A model generated the notes under the pieces. The model saw only the letters and a program-made list of their open reading frames with translations. It searched no databases and had not been told where the DNA came from. A DNA stretch of 64,000 nucleotides, taken from NCBI GenBank assembly GCA_937862815.1, contig CALMED010000044.1, positions 23,923-87,922 on the forward strand. The letters are read 5' to 3'. Numbering within the stretch: position 1 is the stretch's first letter; every line of letters begins with the position of its first letter. Of the stretch, positions 18,234-27,774 are shown piece by piece. The stretch is from an uncultured Chitinophagaceae bacterium (GTDB lineage: Bacteria; Bacteroidota; Bacteroidia; Chitinophagales; Chitinophagaceae). Both the position numbers and the translations under genes were made by a program.

Positions 18234-19661
18234 GTGAGAAAAAAGAAGCGCAACCCCGTCCTGGAAAACGTGTTGGTGGAAGATTATGCCGCCGAAGGAC
18301 GTTCCCTCGCCCGCATCGAAGGCAAGGTGCTGTTCATCGAGGGAGCCGTGCCCGGCGACGTGGTGGACGTACTGCTCACCAAAAGCAAAAAAGACTGGGC
18401 CGAAGGCAAGGCGCTCCGCGTGCGCACTCCGTCGGCCGACCGGCTCACGCCTTTCTGCAGCCACTTCGGGCTCTGCGGCGGCTGCAAGTGGCAGATGCTG
18501 CCCTACAGCCGGCAGCTGGCCTACAAGCAGCGGGAAGTGGAGCAAAACCTGCGCCGCATCGGCAAACTCGACCTGCCGCCGCTGCAACCCATTGTGGGGT
18601 CGGATCTTACCCGTTACTACCGCAACAAACTCGAGTTCACCTTCAGCAACAAAAGGTACCTCACCCGCGAAGAGCTGGAGCAGCGCGATGCGGCCGGTGA
18701 GGCGGCGCCACCCGAGCCGGGCGCCCTTGGCTTTCACGTGCCCCGGGTGTTTGACAAAGTGATTGACATTGACACCTGCTACCTGCAGGGCGAACCCAGC
18801 AACGCCATCCGCAACTTCATCCGCCAGTTTGCCCACGACCACGGCTTTTCGTTCTACGACATCCGGGCGCACGAGGGCTGGCTGCGCACCCTCATCCTCC
18901 GCACTTCCACTACCGGGGAGGTGATGGTGAACCTCACCTTCGGCTACGACGATGAACCCAACCGCAGCCTGCTGTACGAAGCGCTGCGGCACCAGTTCCC
19001 CGAAATCACCACCCTGCTTTACACCATCAACCCCAAGTGGAACGACAGCATCCACGACCTGCAGCCGCAGGTGTACAGCGGCCCCGGCTACATCACCGAG
19101 CGGCTGGGGGAGTTTGTGTTCAAGGTGGGACCCAAATCGTTTTTCCAGACCAATACCCGGCAGGCAGAAAAGCTCTACGACATCACCCGCCGCTTTGCCG
19201 CCCTCACCGGCAGTGAAACGCTCTACGATCTTTACTGCGGCACCGGCAGCATCGGCATCTACTGCAGCCGCGGGGCCCGCAAGGTCATTGGGGTGGAGGT
19301 GATTGCCGAAGCCATCGCCGACGCCGAAGCCAACGCGGCCATGAACGGGCTCGAACATACCAGCTTTTTTGCCGGTGATGTGATAGAGGTGTGCAACGAC
19401 GCCTTCTTCGCCGCCCACGGGCGCCCCGATGTGGTGATCACCGACCCGCCCCGGGCCGGCATGCACGAAAAACTGGTGCACAAACTGCTGGAGATGGAGG
19501 CCCCCCGCGTGGTGTATGTGAGCTGCAACACGGCCACCCAGGCCCGCGACCTGCAGCTGCTCAGCGAAAAATACGCGGTGGAGCAACTGCAGCCGGTGGA
19601 CCTCTTCCCGCACACCCACCACATCGAAAATGTGGCCGCTTTAACGTTACGGAAACAGTAA
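18234..19661 (+). CDS. rlmD: 23S rRNA (uracil-C5)-methyltransferase, RlmD family
   Basis: SAM-dependent, iron-sulfur RNA methyltransferase of 475 residues. An N-terminal TRAM domain (residues 5-65) is followed by the Fe-S cysteines (FCSHFGLCGGCKW plus IDTCYLQ). The Rossmann methyltransferase domain has LYDLYCGTGSIGIYC, TDPPRAG and the catalytic Cys motif VSCNTATQARD. It starts with GTG immediately after a -7 element. Whether it modifies U1939 or another uracil is inferred from family resemblance. Confidence 0.92.
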   Translation: MRKKKRNPVLENVLVEDYAAEGRSLARIEGKVLFIEGAVPGDVVDVLLTKSKKDWAEGKALRVRTPSADRLTPFCSHFGLCGGCKWQMLPYSRQLAYKQREVEQNLRRIGKLDLPPLQPIVGSDLTRYYRNKLEFTFSNKRYLTREELEQRDAAGEAAPPEPGALGFHVPRVFDKVIDIDTCYLQGEPSNAIRNFIRQFAHDHGFSFYDIRAHEGWLRTLILRTSTTGEVMVNLTFGYDDEPNRSLLYEALRHQFPEITTLLYTINPKWNDSIHDLQPQVYSGPGYITERLGEFVFKVGPKSFFQTNTRQAEKLYDITRRFAALTGSETLYDLYCGTGSIGIYCSRGARKVIGVEVIAEAIADAEANAAMNGLEHTSFFAGDVIEVCNDAFFAAHGRPDVVITDPPRAGMHEKLVHKLLEMEAPRVVYVSCNTATQARDLQLLSEKYAVEQLQPVDLFPHTHHIENVAALTLRKQ

Positions 19662-19728
19662 GGATGCATCAAATGGCCTGTGTTTCCCCCGCAATCCCGA
19701 AATTCGCAGCTTCAACAACATCCACCAC

Positions 19729-20571
19729 GTGAGTTACCAGCAGATACGACCCGGCCGCTTTGATGTCCTGCCATCCGTCATCAAAAACCTCATCATCATC
19801 AACGGACTGGTGTTGCTGGCGCAGAAGACCAGCGAAGTATGGGGCATGGAACAATGGGTGTACGATTTTTTTGCCCTGCACAATGTGCAGTCGCCGCTCT
19901 TCCGTCCCCACCAGCTGATCACGCACCTGTTCATGCACGGCGACTTCTTCCACTTTTTCTTCAACATGTTTGTGCTGTGGATGTTTGGCAACATGCTGGA
20001 GAACCTCTGGGGCCCCAAACGCTTTCTCATCTTTTATTTTCTCTGCGGCCTCGGCGCGGCGGCCCTGCATCTCACCACCCTCTCCATTGAGTCGGCGGCC
20101 CTGCAGCGGGAGGTGGCGGCCTTCCTGAACCGCAGCACGCCCACCGAGCTGGCCGTGTTCCTGGACGAGCACCCGTCGGTCTACCGCATCTTCCAGGGGC
20201 CCCAGATCTCCACGCTGCTGAGCAACTGGACGCTGGCGCCCGGCGACGTGAACTACATCGACCAGGCCCGTACCCTGGTGCAGGAATACGCCCGGATAAG
20301 CCTCAACAAGCCCACCCTCGGCGCATCGGGCGCGGTGTTTGGCGCACTGGCCGCCTTTGGCTTTCTGTTTCCCAATACCTATATCTACCTTTACTTTTTC
20401 TTTCCCATCAAAGCCAAATGGTTTGTGCTGCTGTATGCCGGCGCCGAACTGTGGATGGGCATCCGCAACAGCGGGGGCAACGTGGCCCACTTCGCCCACC
20501 TGGGCGGGGCCCTCATCGGCTTCCTGCTGGTGCTGTACTGGAACAAAAAGAACCGGCGAACGTTTTACTGA
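19729..20571 (+). CDS. Rhomboid family intramembrane serine protease (first of pair)
   Basis: A 280-residue polytopic protease starting with GTG. The catalytic Ser is in TLGASGAVFG and the catalytic His in NVAHFAHLGGALIG; HLFMHGDFFHFFFNMFVLWMFG is the conserved TM2 region. Between TM3 and the Ser helix there is an insert of about 90 residues, longer than in GlpG. It is followed 15 bases later by a second rhomboid gene and then an EEP hydrolase gene in one operon. Confidence 0.9.
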   Translation: MSYQQIRPGRFDVLPSVIKNLIIINGLVLLAQKTSEVWGMEQWVYDFFALHNVQSPLFRPHQLITHLFMHGDFFHFFFNMFVLWMFGNMLENLWGPKRFLIFYFLCGLGAAALHLTTLSIESAALQREVAAFLNRSTPTELAVFLDEHPSVYRIFQGPQISTLLSNWTLAPGDVNYIDQARTLVQEYARISLNKPTLGASGAVFGALAAFGFLFPNTYIYLYFFFPIKAKWFVLLYAGAELWMGIRNSGGNVAHFAHLGGALIGFLLVLYWNKKNRRTFY

Positions 20572-20586
20572 TAAATCACCATCGCT

Positions 20587-21510
20587 ATGAGTTATCTGCA
20601 GGCACAACGGAAAACGGGCAAACGTTTCATTGACGACGGCAACCCCGTTCTCATGCTGATCTTCATCAACGTGTTTGTATTCATTCTGCTCAACTTCATC
20701 CAGATCACCTACGTGCTCAGCAATGCCGAGCCGGGGCGCTTTGAGGCGGAGGTGCTGCGCTGGTTTGAGCTGCCCGACAGCCTGTCGGCGCTGCTCACCC
20801 GGCCCTGGACCCTGCTCACCCACATGTTCAGCCAGTTCAGCCTCTGGCACATGATCGGGAATATGTTTTTCCTCTGGGCCTTTGGCTACCTGCTGCAGGA
20901 TATTTCCGGTTCCCGCCACGTTACGCCGCTGTATCTCTACGGGGCGCTGGCCGGTGCCCTGCTCTTCCTGCTGAGCGTGAACCTGGTACCCCGCTTCGCC
21001 ACCCTGGCCGGCACCATCACCTATGCCGGCGCCAGTGCCGCGGTGATGGCCATTGCCGTGGCCGCCACCGTGCTGGCCCCCGACTACCGCATCTTTCCCA
21101 TGATCAACGGCGGCATCCCGCTCTGGATCATCACCGTCATCTACATCATCATCAACTTTGCCGGACTGGCCAGTCTCGCCTTCCCCCATCACCTGGCCCA
21201 TCTTACCGGCGCCGCCATGGGCTTTGGCTACATCCGGGGCGTTCAGAACGGCTACGACCCCGGCGCATGGATGCACCGCAGCTACGCCTGGTTCCTCGCA
21301 CTCTTCGCCCCCAGGCCGGCCGCCGAGAAACCCTCGCTCAAAAAAGCCGTGTTTTACAATACCCGCGGAGAAGCTCCGTACAAAAAGACCATGAACGTCA
21401 CCCAGCAGCGGATCGACGCCCTGCTCGACAAAATAGGCGAGGAGGGGTACGACGCGCTTACGGCCGAAGAAAAAGAATTTTTAAAACGGGCCGGCGGGTC
21501 CGGCAGCTGA
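20587..21510 (+). CDS. Rhomboid family intramembrane serine protease (second of pair)
   Basis: A 307-residue paralogue of the preceding gene with a compact rhomboid core. It has HMFSQFSLWHMIGNMFFLWAFG in TM2, catalytic Ser in TYAGASAAVMA and catalytic His in HHLAHLTGAAMG. A cytoplasmic C-terminal tail ends in a small helical module (ALLDKIGEEGYDALTAEEKE) of the DUF6576 type found on many Bacteroidota rhomboids. The downstream EEP gene starts six bases after its stop. Confidence 0.88.
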   Translation: MSYLQAQRKTGKRFIDDGNPVLMLIFINVFVFILLNFIQITYVLSNAEPGRFEAEVLRWFELPDSLSALLTRPWTLLTHMFSQFSLWHMIGNMFFLWAFGYLLQDISGSRHVTPLYLYGALAGALLFLLSVNLVPRFATLAGTITYAGASAAVMAIAVAATVLAPDYRIFPMINGGIPLWIITVIYIIINFAGLASLAFPHHLAHLTGAAMGFGYIRGVQNGYDPGAWMHRSYAWFLALFAPRPAAEKPSLKKAVFYNTRGEAPYKKTMNVTQQRIDALLDKIGEEGYDALTAEEKEFLKRAGGSGS

Positions 21511-21516
21511 TCCCCC

Positions 21517-22656
21517 ATGGCCGGCATCCTGCGCTCTGTCACCAAGCAGTTTTTCATCGCCATCAATGCCGGCATCAGCGCCTGTATGTTGCTGCTGTAC
21601 CTGCTGCCGCACAGCAACCAGGACTATTTCTGGATCCTCAACCTCTTTGCCCTCGCGTTTCCCTTCCTGCTGGCCCTGCAGGTGCTGTTCCTGCTGTTCT
21701 GGCTGCTGGCGAAGCCCCGGCTGTCGCTCCTGCCCCTGCTCACGCTGGCCTTGTGTTACAGCCTCATCCGCCCGGTGATCGGTTTGCACGCACCCGACCG
21801 GCAGGCGGAGGCCCGCCCCGGCAGCCTGCGGGTGGCCAGCTGGAACGTGCACCTGTTCGACTTTTACGAAAACAGGGGCCAGCTCGACCCCGCCATGCTG
21901 CAAAAGGCCCGGCAGCTGAGCGCCGATATCCTCTGCGTGCAGGAACTGGTGTATTCGCTCGACACCACGTCGCCCCTGTCGCTCGAGCGGGTGAAAAAGC
22001 GGCTGGGCTATGCCCATGCCGTTACCGGTAACGACCGCAGCTTTGGGGTGCACACCAATATCAAGACCCGCAACGAAGTGTACTACCCTTTCTGCCTGGG
22101 TATTTTTTCGAAGTACCCCATCGTGCAGTGGAAGAAAGTGCAGTCGCTCCCCGAGTACAACCATACGTTTATCTGGGCCGATATAGCCGTGGATACCGAT
22201 ACCCTGCGGGTGTTCAACATCCACCTGCAGAGCATGCACTTTGTGAAAAACGATTACGAGTTTATTGAAAACATTGACCAGAAAGATGTGGACCAGGTGA
22301 AACTGCAGGGCCGCAACATCCTGCGCAAGATGAAAAGCGCCAACCTGCTGCGGGCGCAACAGGTGAACGATGTGCGCCGGGAGCTGGAGCAGAGTCCCTA
22401 TCCCGTGCTGCTCTGCGGCGATTTCAACGACGTACCCAATTCCTATTCCTACCAGGTGATGAAGCGGCAGCTGAACGACGTGTTTCCGCAACGCGGATGG
22501 GGCCTGGGCCGCACGTTTAACTTCCTGTCGCCCACCCTGCGGCTCGACTTTATCTTCCACAGCCCCGGGCTTCGCCCCCTGCAGTACAAGGTCCCCGACT
22601 GGCAGCTGAGCGATCACCGGCCGGTGACGGCCGTTTTTGAGTGGCCGGCACCGTAA
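21517..22656 (+). CDS. Endonuclease/exonuclease/phosphatase family protein
   Basis: A 379-residue protein with three N-terminal membrane segments and then an EEP hydrolase domain starting near residue 105. Active-site blocks are VASWNVHLFD, ILCVQEL, LCGDFNDVP and LSDHRPV, all intact. The topology places the hydrolase outside the cytoplasm or at the membrane face. A phosphodiesterase on lipid or nucleic-acid substrate is possible; no specific substrate can be read. It is the third gene of the rhomboid operon. Confidence 0.87.
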   Translation: MAGILRSVTKQFFIAINAGISACMLLLYLLPHSNQDYFWILNLFALAFPFLLALQVLFLLFWLLAKPRLSLLPLLTLALCYSLIRPVIGLHAPDRQAEARPGSLRVASWNVHLFDFYENRGQLDPAMLQKARQLSADILCVQELVYSLDTTSPLSLERVKKRLGYAHAVTGNDRSFGVHTNIKTRNEVYYPFCLGIFSKYPIVQWKKVQSLPEYNHTFIWADIAVDTDTLRVFNIHLQSMHFVKNDYEFIENIDQKDVDQVKLQGRNILRKMKSANLLRAQQVNDVRRELEQSPYPVLLCGDFNDVPNSYSYQVMKRQLNDVFPQRGWGLGRTFNFLSPTLRLDFIFHSPGLRPLQYKVPDWQLSDHRPVTAVFEWPAP

Positions 22657-22668
22657 CGGCGGAAGCCC

Positions 22669-22676
22669 TATCTTTG
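22669..22676 (+). promoter_or_regulatory. -7 element for the cysS transcript
   Basis: TATCTTTG matches TAnnTTTG. The transcript start would be about 22680-22684, at or just before the ATG of a 12-codon leader ORF, leaving roughly 100 bases of leader before cysS. No good -33 box is visible at the expected distance. Confidence 0.55.
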
Positions 22677-22683
22677 TTCCGCT

Positions 22684-22722
22684 ATGCGGACCCCCTTTAC
22701 ACGCTCCTCCTGTTGTTGTTGA
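22684..22722 (+). CDS. Putative poly-cysteine leader peptide upstream of cysS
   Basis: ATG, nine codons, then three consecutive TGT (Cys) codons and TGA: the peptide reads MRTPFTRSSCCC. It begins within a few bases of the predicted transcript start, so it would be translated from a leaderless end. A small hairpin (CCGG TCAA CCGG, 22727-22738) follows the stop by four bases. A Cys-codon run directly before cysteinyl-tRNA synthetase suggests a sensor of charged tRNA-Cys, by analogy with the poly-cysteine leaderless attenuators known in mycobacteria. The peptide is seen directly; regulation is inferred. Confidence 0.5.
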   Translation: MRTPFTRSSCCC

Positions 22723-22785
22723 TGTTCCGGTCAACCGGCCCGTTCATGCGCCGCTCATTCTCCCATTTCATTTTCAAGAACCTTT

Positions 22786-24285
22786 ATGCAACCGCTTAAA
22801 ATTTATAACTCGCTCACCCGGCAGAAAGAATTGTTTACGCCCATCACCCCCGGCCATGTGGGGATGTATGTGTGCGGTCCCACCGTGAGCGGTGAAAGCC
22901 ACCTGGGCCATGCCCGACCCTATATCACCTTCGACGTGTTGTACCGCTACCTGCTGCACCAGGGCTACAAAGTGCGTTACGTGCGCAACATTACCGACGC
23001 GGGCCATTTTGAGGAAGAAGGCCGCGAGGCGGAAGACAAGATTGCCACGAAAGCCGTGCTGGAAAAGCTGGAACCCATGGAGCTGGTGCAGAAGTACACC
23101 AACCTGTTTCACTGGGCCATGGACCAGTTCAACACCCTGCCGCCTTCCATTGAGCCCACGGCCACGGGGCATATTGTGGAGCAGATCGGCATGATTGAAC
23201 AGCTCATTGCCGCGGGCTATGCCTACGAGGTGAACGGCTCGGTGTATTTTGACGTAAAGAAATATGCGGCGGGGCACGACTACGGCAAGCTCAGCGGCCG
23301 TGTGCTGGAGGAACTCTTTGAAACCACCCGCGAGCTGGAGGGACAGGACGAGAAGCGCGACAAGGCCGACTTTGCTCTCTGGAAGCAGGCGGCGCCCGAA
23401 CACATCATGCGCTGGAAGAGTCCCTGGGGCGTGGGCTACCCCGGCTGGCACATCGAGTGCTCGGCCATGGCCACCAAGTACCTGGGGGCGCAGTTCGACA
23501 TACACGGCGGCGGCATGGACCTGCAGTTTCCGCACCACGAAAGCGAGATCGCCCAGAGCACCATCTGCAATCACGTGGCGCCCGTGCGCTACTGGATGCA
23601 CAACAATATGATCACCATCAACGGCCGCAAGATGGGCAAGAGCTACAACAACGTGATCAGGTTGACGGAGTTGTTCAGCGGCAGTCATCCCCTGCTGGAG
23701 AAAGCCTACTCACCCATGACGGTGCGTTTTTTCATCCTGCAAACCCAGTACCGCGGTACGCTCGACTTCAGCAACGAAGCCCTGCAGGCCGCCGAGAAGG
23801 GATTCCGGCGGCTGTGGGAAGCCCATGCCTGGCTGCAGCAATACGATACCGTTGCGACGGGCGAAAGCGCTGCTGCCGATGCGGAACTGGACGCCACCGT
23901 GAACCGGCTGGTGGGAGAGCTGTATCCGGCCATGAACGACGACCTCAACACGGCCAAGGCCCTGTCGCACCTGTTTGAACTGGTGCCGGTGATCAACGGG
24001 TTGAAAGACCAGCACCTGGCCCCCGATGCCCTCGCCGGCGCCACGCTGCGCAACCTGCAGGCGCAGATGAAAGTGTTTGTGGAAGAGATCTTTGGACTGC
24101 AAGACGAAACCACGGCCGGTAACAGCCGGCTGGCCGGTGTACTGCAGCTGCTCATTGAGATCCGCAGGGAAGCCAAGGCAAAAAAAGACTTCGTCACCAG
24201 CGATTTCATCCGCAACCGGCTGGCGGAACTGGGCATCCAGCTGAAGGATGAGAAGGGTGGGGGGATGAGTTATCTGGTTCAGTGA
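22786..24285 (+). CDS. cysS: Cysteinyl-tRNA synthetase
   Basis: Class I aminoacyl-tRNA synthetase of 499 residues that charges tRNA-Cys. The zinc-binding/HIGH region is [18 protein letters not shown] near residue 28-45. Other zinc ligands are in WHIECSAMA and HHESEIAQS, and the KMSKS loop is KMGKS. The C-terminal anticodon-binding helical region is complete. The start [12 protein letters not shown] is typical. Upstream lies a possible Cys-codon leader peptide. Confidence 0.97.
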   Translation: MQPLKIYNSLTRQKELFTPITPGHVGMYVCGPTVSGESHLGHARPYITFDVLYRYLLHQGYKVRYVRNITDAGHFEEEGREAEDKIATKAVLEKLEPMELVQKYTNLFHWAMDQFNTLPPSIEPTATGHIVEQIGMIEQLIAAGYAYEVNGSVYFDVKKYAAGHDYGKLSGRVLEELFETTRELEGQDEKRDKADFALWKQAAPEHIMRWKSPWGVGYPGWHIECSAMATKYLGAQFDIHGGGMDLQFPHHESEIAQSTICNHVAPVRYWMHNNMITINGRKMGKSYNNVIRLTELFSGSHPLLEKAYSPMTVRFFILQTQYRGTLDFSNEALQAAEKGFRRLWEAHAWLQQYDTVATGESAAADAELDATVNRLVGELYPAMNDDLNTAKALSHLFELVPVINGLKDQHLAPDALAGATLRNLQAQMKVFVEEIFGLQDETTAGNSRLAGVLQLLIEIRREAKAKKDFVTSDFIRNRLAELGIQLKDEKGGGMSYLVQ

Positions 24286-24359
24286 ATGAATGAGTGGATG
24301 AGTGAATAGAAGGGAGGATCCTCCGGTAGCGCTTGCTCCGTGGCGAAAATAAGGATTGA

Positions 24360-25013
24360 AGGACTGAAGGATTGAAGGACTGAATAGGGGGGCGTTCGGG
24401 TTCAGGAAACTGCGCTTAACATAGTAGCCGCCTCCCCGGGGGTCTCCTGCAAGGGACCCCGGGGTTTTAGAAACGTTGCGCTCCGTGTACGCCGTCTCTT
24501 TGCGCCCGTTGCGTGAAACCCCCAGGCCACAAGGTTGATCAGGTGAAAGGTTGATAAGTTGAAAAGTTTCCAAGGTTGAAAAGGCTTCTGCGCAATCTGC
24601 AAAATCATCTGCGACATCTGCGGGAAATTCTCAAGGATTGAAGGATTGAAGGACTGAAGGGGGAACGTTCGGGTTCAAAAAACTGCGCTTAAAATAGTAG
24701 CCGCCTCCCCGGGGGTCTCCTGCAAGGGACCCCGGGGTTTTTGAAACGTTGCGCTCCGTGTACGCCGTCTCTTTGCGCCCGTTGCGTGAAACCCCCAGGC
24801 CACAAGGTTGATCAGGTGAAAGGTTGATAAGTTGAAAAGTTTCCAAGGTTGAAAAGGCTTCTGCGCAATCTGCAAAATCATCTGCGACATCTGCGGGAAA
24901 TTCTCAAGGATTGAAGGATTGAAGGACTGAAGGGGGAACGTTCGGGTTCAAAAAACTGCGCTTAAAATAGTAGCCGCCTCCCCGGGGGTCTCCTGCAAGG
25001 GACCCCGGGTTTT
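24360..25013 (+). repeat. 273-bp-period tandem repeat with a GC-rich hairpin
   Basis: About 2.4 copies of a unit repeat with exact spacing: the marker TGCGCTTA begins at 24411, 24684 and 24957. Each unit has a GGATTGAAGGACTGAAGG-like microsatellite and a strong hairpin (CCCCGGGG-TC arms around TGCAA). It also carries a TTGCGCCCGTTGCGTGAAAC segment and a run of CTGCG-rich short repeats. Copies one and two are nearly identical; the third diverges after the hairpin. No credible gene lies inside. The hairpin module recurs inverted at 35.87-36.22 kb. Confidence 0.9.
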
Positions 25014-25378
25014 TAGAACGTTGTTCTCCGTGTTCGCCGCGTGAAACCCTCATGTAACTGACTATTAGCCGGGTAAGGAATCTTCAACGAAGAACGTACA
25101 CCCAATCAATCCTTCAGTCCTTTTCTTTCCCTTGCGCCCGCTGCGTGAAACCACCAACCGCAGAGACCAGAGAAGCAGAGATAAACGCAGAGAGTTATTA
25201 TTTAAAACCTTTGCGCCCGTTGTCTCTTTGTGTCCGTTGTGTGAAACCCCCGTTGCGTGAAACCCCGCCGCGTGAAACCCTCAGGCCGCCGATTATGAAT
25301 TCTGAAGCGAATCTGTAAAGACGAGCGTTTACGAAATCAATCCTTCAGTCCTTCCATCCTCCAGTCCTTTCTTTCCCT
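25014..25378. other. Repeat-rich spacer without genes
   Basis: This stretch continues the repetitive spacer with degenerate pieces of the same vocabulary: GTGAAACCC, TTGCGCCCGTTG, and AATCAATCCTTCAGTCCTT twice (about 25104 and 25336). No ORF with protein-like composition and no RNA gene was recognised. Confidence 0.7.
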
Positions 25379-26560
25379 TCACATCTGTTTCGCCTCTTCC
25401 GGTCGCCGGGGCAGGATCCGGGGCAGAGTTGCGGGAGGTGCCGCCGCGGGAAGCGGGGTGGTTGGGGTGTGTGTGCGGGTGAGGTCGGCGATGGTATCCA
25501 ATACAATTTTTTCGGTTTGCTGCGCCCAGCTGCGGAAGCTCTCCGCGGTGTTTTGGTAATGGGGCAGGTAGTGGAGCAACACGTCGAGGTCAAACCGGTC
25601 GGCATAGGTGCCGGCGCCGGCTTTGGCACCGTCGCGGGCGTTGCACCACTGTTCAAAATGCCCCTGCACGGGCACCATGAGCACCGGCTTGCCCAGGTAG
25701 AGGGCTTCGCATACGCTTTCAAAGCCGGCGGTGGTGACCACGGCCCGGCTGTTGGCCATGTAGCGCAGGAATTTCTGGTCGTCGAGCGAGTGGAAGTAGA
25801 GGTTATCGTGGTACTGCCATTTTCCTTTTACGGTGGGGCTGTCGGTAAAGCAGTGCAGTTCGTATTGGGGGTGGCGGCTGTGCCAGCGGATGATGTCCTG
25901 CATGTAGCCCGCGTTGAGCAGGTACACGAGGATGTGGTTGCCCGGGAACACTTCCTGGCGGCTGACGTCGCTGCGCAGGAGGGGCGGACTGATGCGGATG
26001 TTTTTGTGTACGGGCTGCGACAGCGGGTAGAACGAGAGGGCCAGCAGCCGCCGGGAGCCCATGGCGGTGAGGCGGGTGTACCAGCGCAGGGCGCCGCGGT
26101 CTTTGGCCGGGCTGCCGGCGGGAAAGTGAAACTGCGGGTGCAGGTAGATGTACTGGTGGGCGATGGAGATGGTTGTTACGGGCAGCCCGCCGAAGAGGTG
26201 GCAGAGGCCCACCAGCGGTTCGTAGAAGTTAATCAGTACATCGGGCCGGTGCCGGGCAACGGTGTCGCGGATGAGCTGCATGCTGCGGCGGTAGCGGCCG
26301 ATGCGCAGGAGGGTGTGGCACACCGTTTTGCCGAGGCGGATGGACTTGTTGTCTTTATCGGTTACGAAGTTGGGACTGGGGTAGGTGCGGAAGGGCGCCG
26401 GGATGCGTTCCCGCACGAAGGAGGGGATTTCGCGGCGGTGGCTGCTGCCCACCAGTACGGCGGCTATTTCGTGGCCCTGGGCCCGCAGCAGATCGCCCAG
26501 GGCAATGGCCTGGGTCAGGTGGCCGCGGCCTTCTCCCTGTATGGCAAAGATGAATTTCAT
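25379..26560 (-). CDS. Glycosyltransferase, GT-B fold (MGT/GT28-like)
   Basis: A 393-residue protein. The N-terminal domain opens with FAIQGEGRGHLTQAIALGDLL, the glycine-rich entry of GT-B enzymes. The C-terminal domain shows ANSRAVVTTAGFESVCEALYLGKPVLMVPVQGHFEQ, the donor-sugar-nucleotide site of MurG/UGT-like enzymes. The last 35 residues are Pro-rich and likely unstructured. The gene overlaps the upstream phosphoesterase by four bases, indicating translational coupling. Together they suggest a glycolipid or lipid A-related pathway, but the acceptor is unknown. Confidence 0.83.
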   Translation of the reverse strand: MKFIFAIQGEGRGHLTQAIALGDLLRAQGHEIAAVLVGSSHRREIPSFVRERIPAPFRTYPSPNFVTDKDNKSIRLGKTVCHTLLRIGRYRRSMQLIRDTVARHRPDVLINFYEPLVGLCHLFGGLPVTTISIAHQYIYLHPQFHFPAGSPAKDRGALRWYTRLTAMGSRRLLALSFYPLSQPVHKNIRISPPLLRSDVSRQEVFPGNHILVYLLNAGYMQDIIRWHSRHPQYELHCFTDSPTVKGKWQYHDNLYFHSLDDQKFLRYMANSRAVVTTAGFESVCEALYLGKPVLMVPVQGHFEQWCNARDGAKAGAGTYADRFDLDVLLHYLPHYQNTAESFRSWAQQTEKIVLDTIADLTRTHTPTTPLPAAAPPATLPRILPRRPEEAKQM

Positions 26561-27417
26561 AACGCGGTTTGGTAGTCTGGCGCGAAGCCGGGGAAGTAAG
26601 CCGGTTCCGGTTCGGCTTCACGTACAGGTGCCGGAGCGGGTGTGTCGGGTTGCTGCTGCTCCTGCCAGTCGGTATAGTAGAGGATGCGCCATTCCCCGTC
26701 GTGGGTTTCCACGAGGGCGCTCATGGTTTCCACCCAGTCGCCGCTGTTGAGGTAGTGGATGGGTCCGATCATTTTATCGGCCGCCTGGTGGATGTGGCCG
26801 CAGATGACGCCGTCGCAATGGTGGGCCTTGGCCACTTCGCAGAGTTGTTCTTCGTAGTCGGAGATGAACGACACGGCCGATTTCACTTTGGCTTTCACCA
26901 CCTGGGAGAGGGAGTAGTAGGGCAGGCCGCGGCGCACCCGGTACTGGTTGTAGTGGCGGTTGAGCCAGAGGAGGAAGGTGTAGCCCACATCGCCCAGTTT
27001 AGCCAGCCATTTGAGTTGGGTGGTAACGGTGTCGAAGATATCGCCGTGCACCACGAAATATTTTTTAGCGCCGCTCTGCAGGATGTGGGTGCGTTTGATG
27101 ACGAAGGGGCCGAAGGAGAAGGGGAGGATTTCGTCGAGGAAATCGTCGTGGTTGCCCCGCAGGTAGATCACTTTGGTGTTGTACCGGTAGAGGTATTTCA
27201 TGAGGATGCGGAAGAACTGGGTGTGTTTTTTCTTCCACTCGCCCGATTTGCGGAGCTGCCAGCCGTCCACAATGTCGCCGTTGAGGATGAGCGTGTCGCA
27301 TTTGTGTTCGCGGAGGAAGGTGACCACTTCTTTCACCCGGGAGTTGCGGATGCCGAGGTGGAGATCGGAGAGGATGATGGTGCGGTAATGGGTTTTCACA
27401 ACACAGTGGTTGTGCAA
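26557..27417 (-). CDS. LpxH-like UDP-2,3-diacylglucosamine diphosphatase family phosphoesterase
   Basis: A 286-residue metallophosphoesterase with the full metal-site set: SDLHLG near residue 17, NGDIVDGW, RGNHDD, VHGDIFD and GHIHQA. The family (COG2908) includes LpxH of lipid A synthesis; many Bacteroidota have extra paralogues. This one has a Pro/Glu-rich C-terminal tail. A start at 27396 (Val-Lys-Thr-His) or Met1 at 27417 cannot be separated by sequence. It precedes and overlaps the glycosyltransferase gene. Confidence 0.85.
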   Translation of the reverse strand: MHNHCVVKTHYRTIILSDLHLGIRNSRVKEVVTFLREHKCDTLILNGDIVDGWQLRKSGEWKKKHTQFFRILMKYLYRYNTKVIYLRGNHDDFLDEILPFSFGPFVIKRTHILQSGAKKYFVVHGDIFDTVTTQLKWLAKLGDVGYTFLLWLNRHYNQYRVRRGLPYYSLSQVVKAKVKSAVSFISDYEEQLCEVAKAHHCDGVICGHIHQAADKMIGPIHYLNSGDWVETMSALVETHDGEWRILYYTDWQEQQQPDTPAPAPVREAEPEPAYFPGFAPDYQTAL

Positions 27418-27774
27418 AGTTGTTCCGCCCTTGTTACGGCAGTGTTGCCGGCCTGTTATGCCTGCGTGAACAAATTGTTACCCCTGTGTTAAGGCCGTGA
27501 GCCGTGGGCCGTGGGCCGTGGGCCGTTTGCCGCTGGCCGTGGGCGGATCGTGGGGGGATGGTTCCGGTGTGAGGGCGGGCCTGCCTGGGGTGCGGGCCGT
27601 TTCACAAACGGTTATAAGAGTTTACAAACGTTTCGCTTCGGGTCGGATTGTCCCAACGACCACACAAAAAAGGTTACGGGCAGGCATTGAAAATCAAGGG
27701 GTGTTTTTTAACTTGGGGGGCGGGGATAACTGACAATATAAGAGTCGCCAGCAATTATAAAGACAATAATCAAT
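27418..27774. other. Spacer at the left edge of the AT-rich island
   Basis: The first part holds a short GC-rich repeat (CCGTGGG reiterated at about 27498-27545). From about 27600 base composition drops sharply, and ACGTT occurs at 27628-27632. This is the composition boundary of the accessory island. No gene was recognised here. Confidence 0.6.

Noticed and set aside
24402..24890. Near-identical minus-strand ORFs of 71 codons in tandem repeats
   Set aside because: They repeat because the DNA repeats; the translations are not protein-like and span the hairpin module.
24360..25013. CRISPR array
   Set aside because: The period is 273 bases with nearly whole-unit identity; no short repeats with unique spacers are present.
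27418..27774. Left attI-like site for the cassette array
   Set aside because: ACGTT occurs at 27628-27632 but no complementary element was convincing, and no integrase gene is near; I do not call it.
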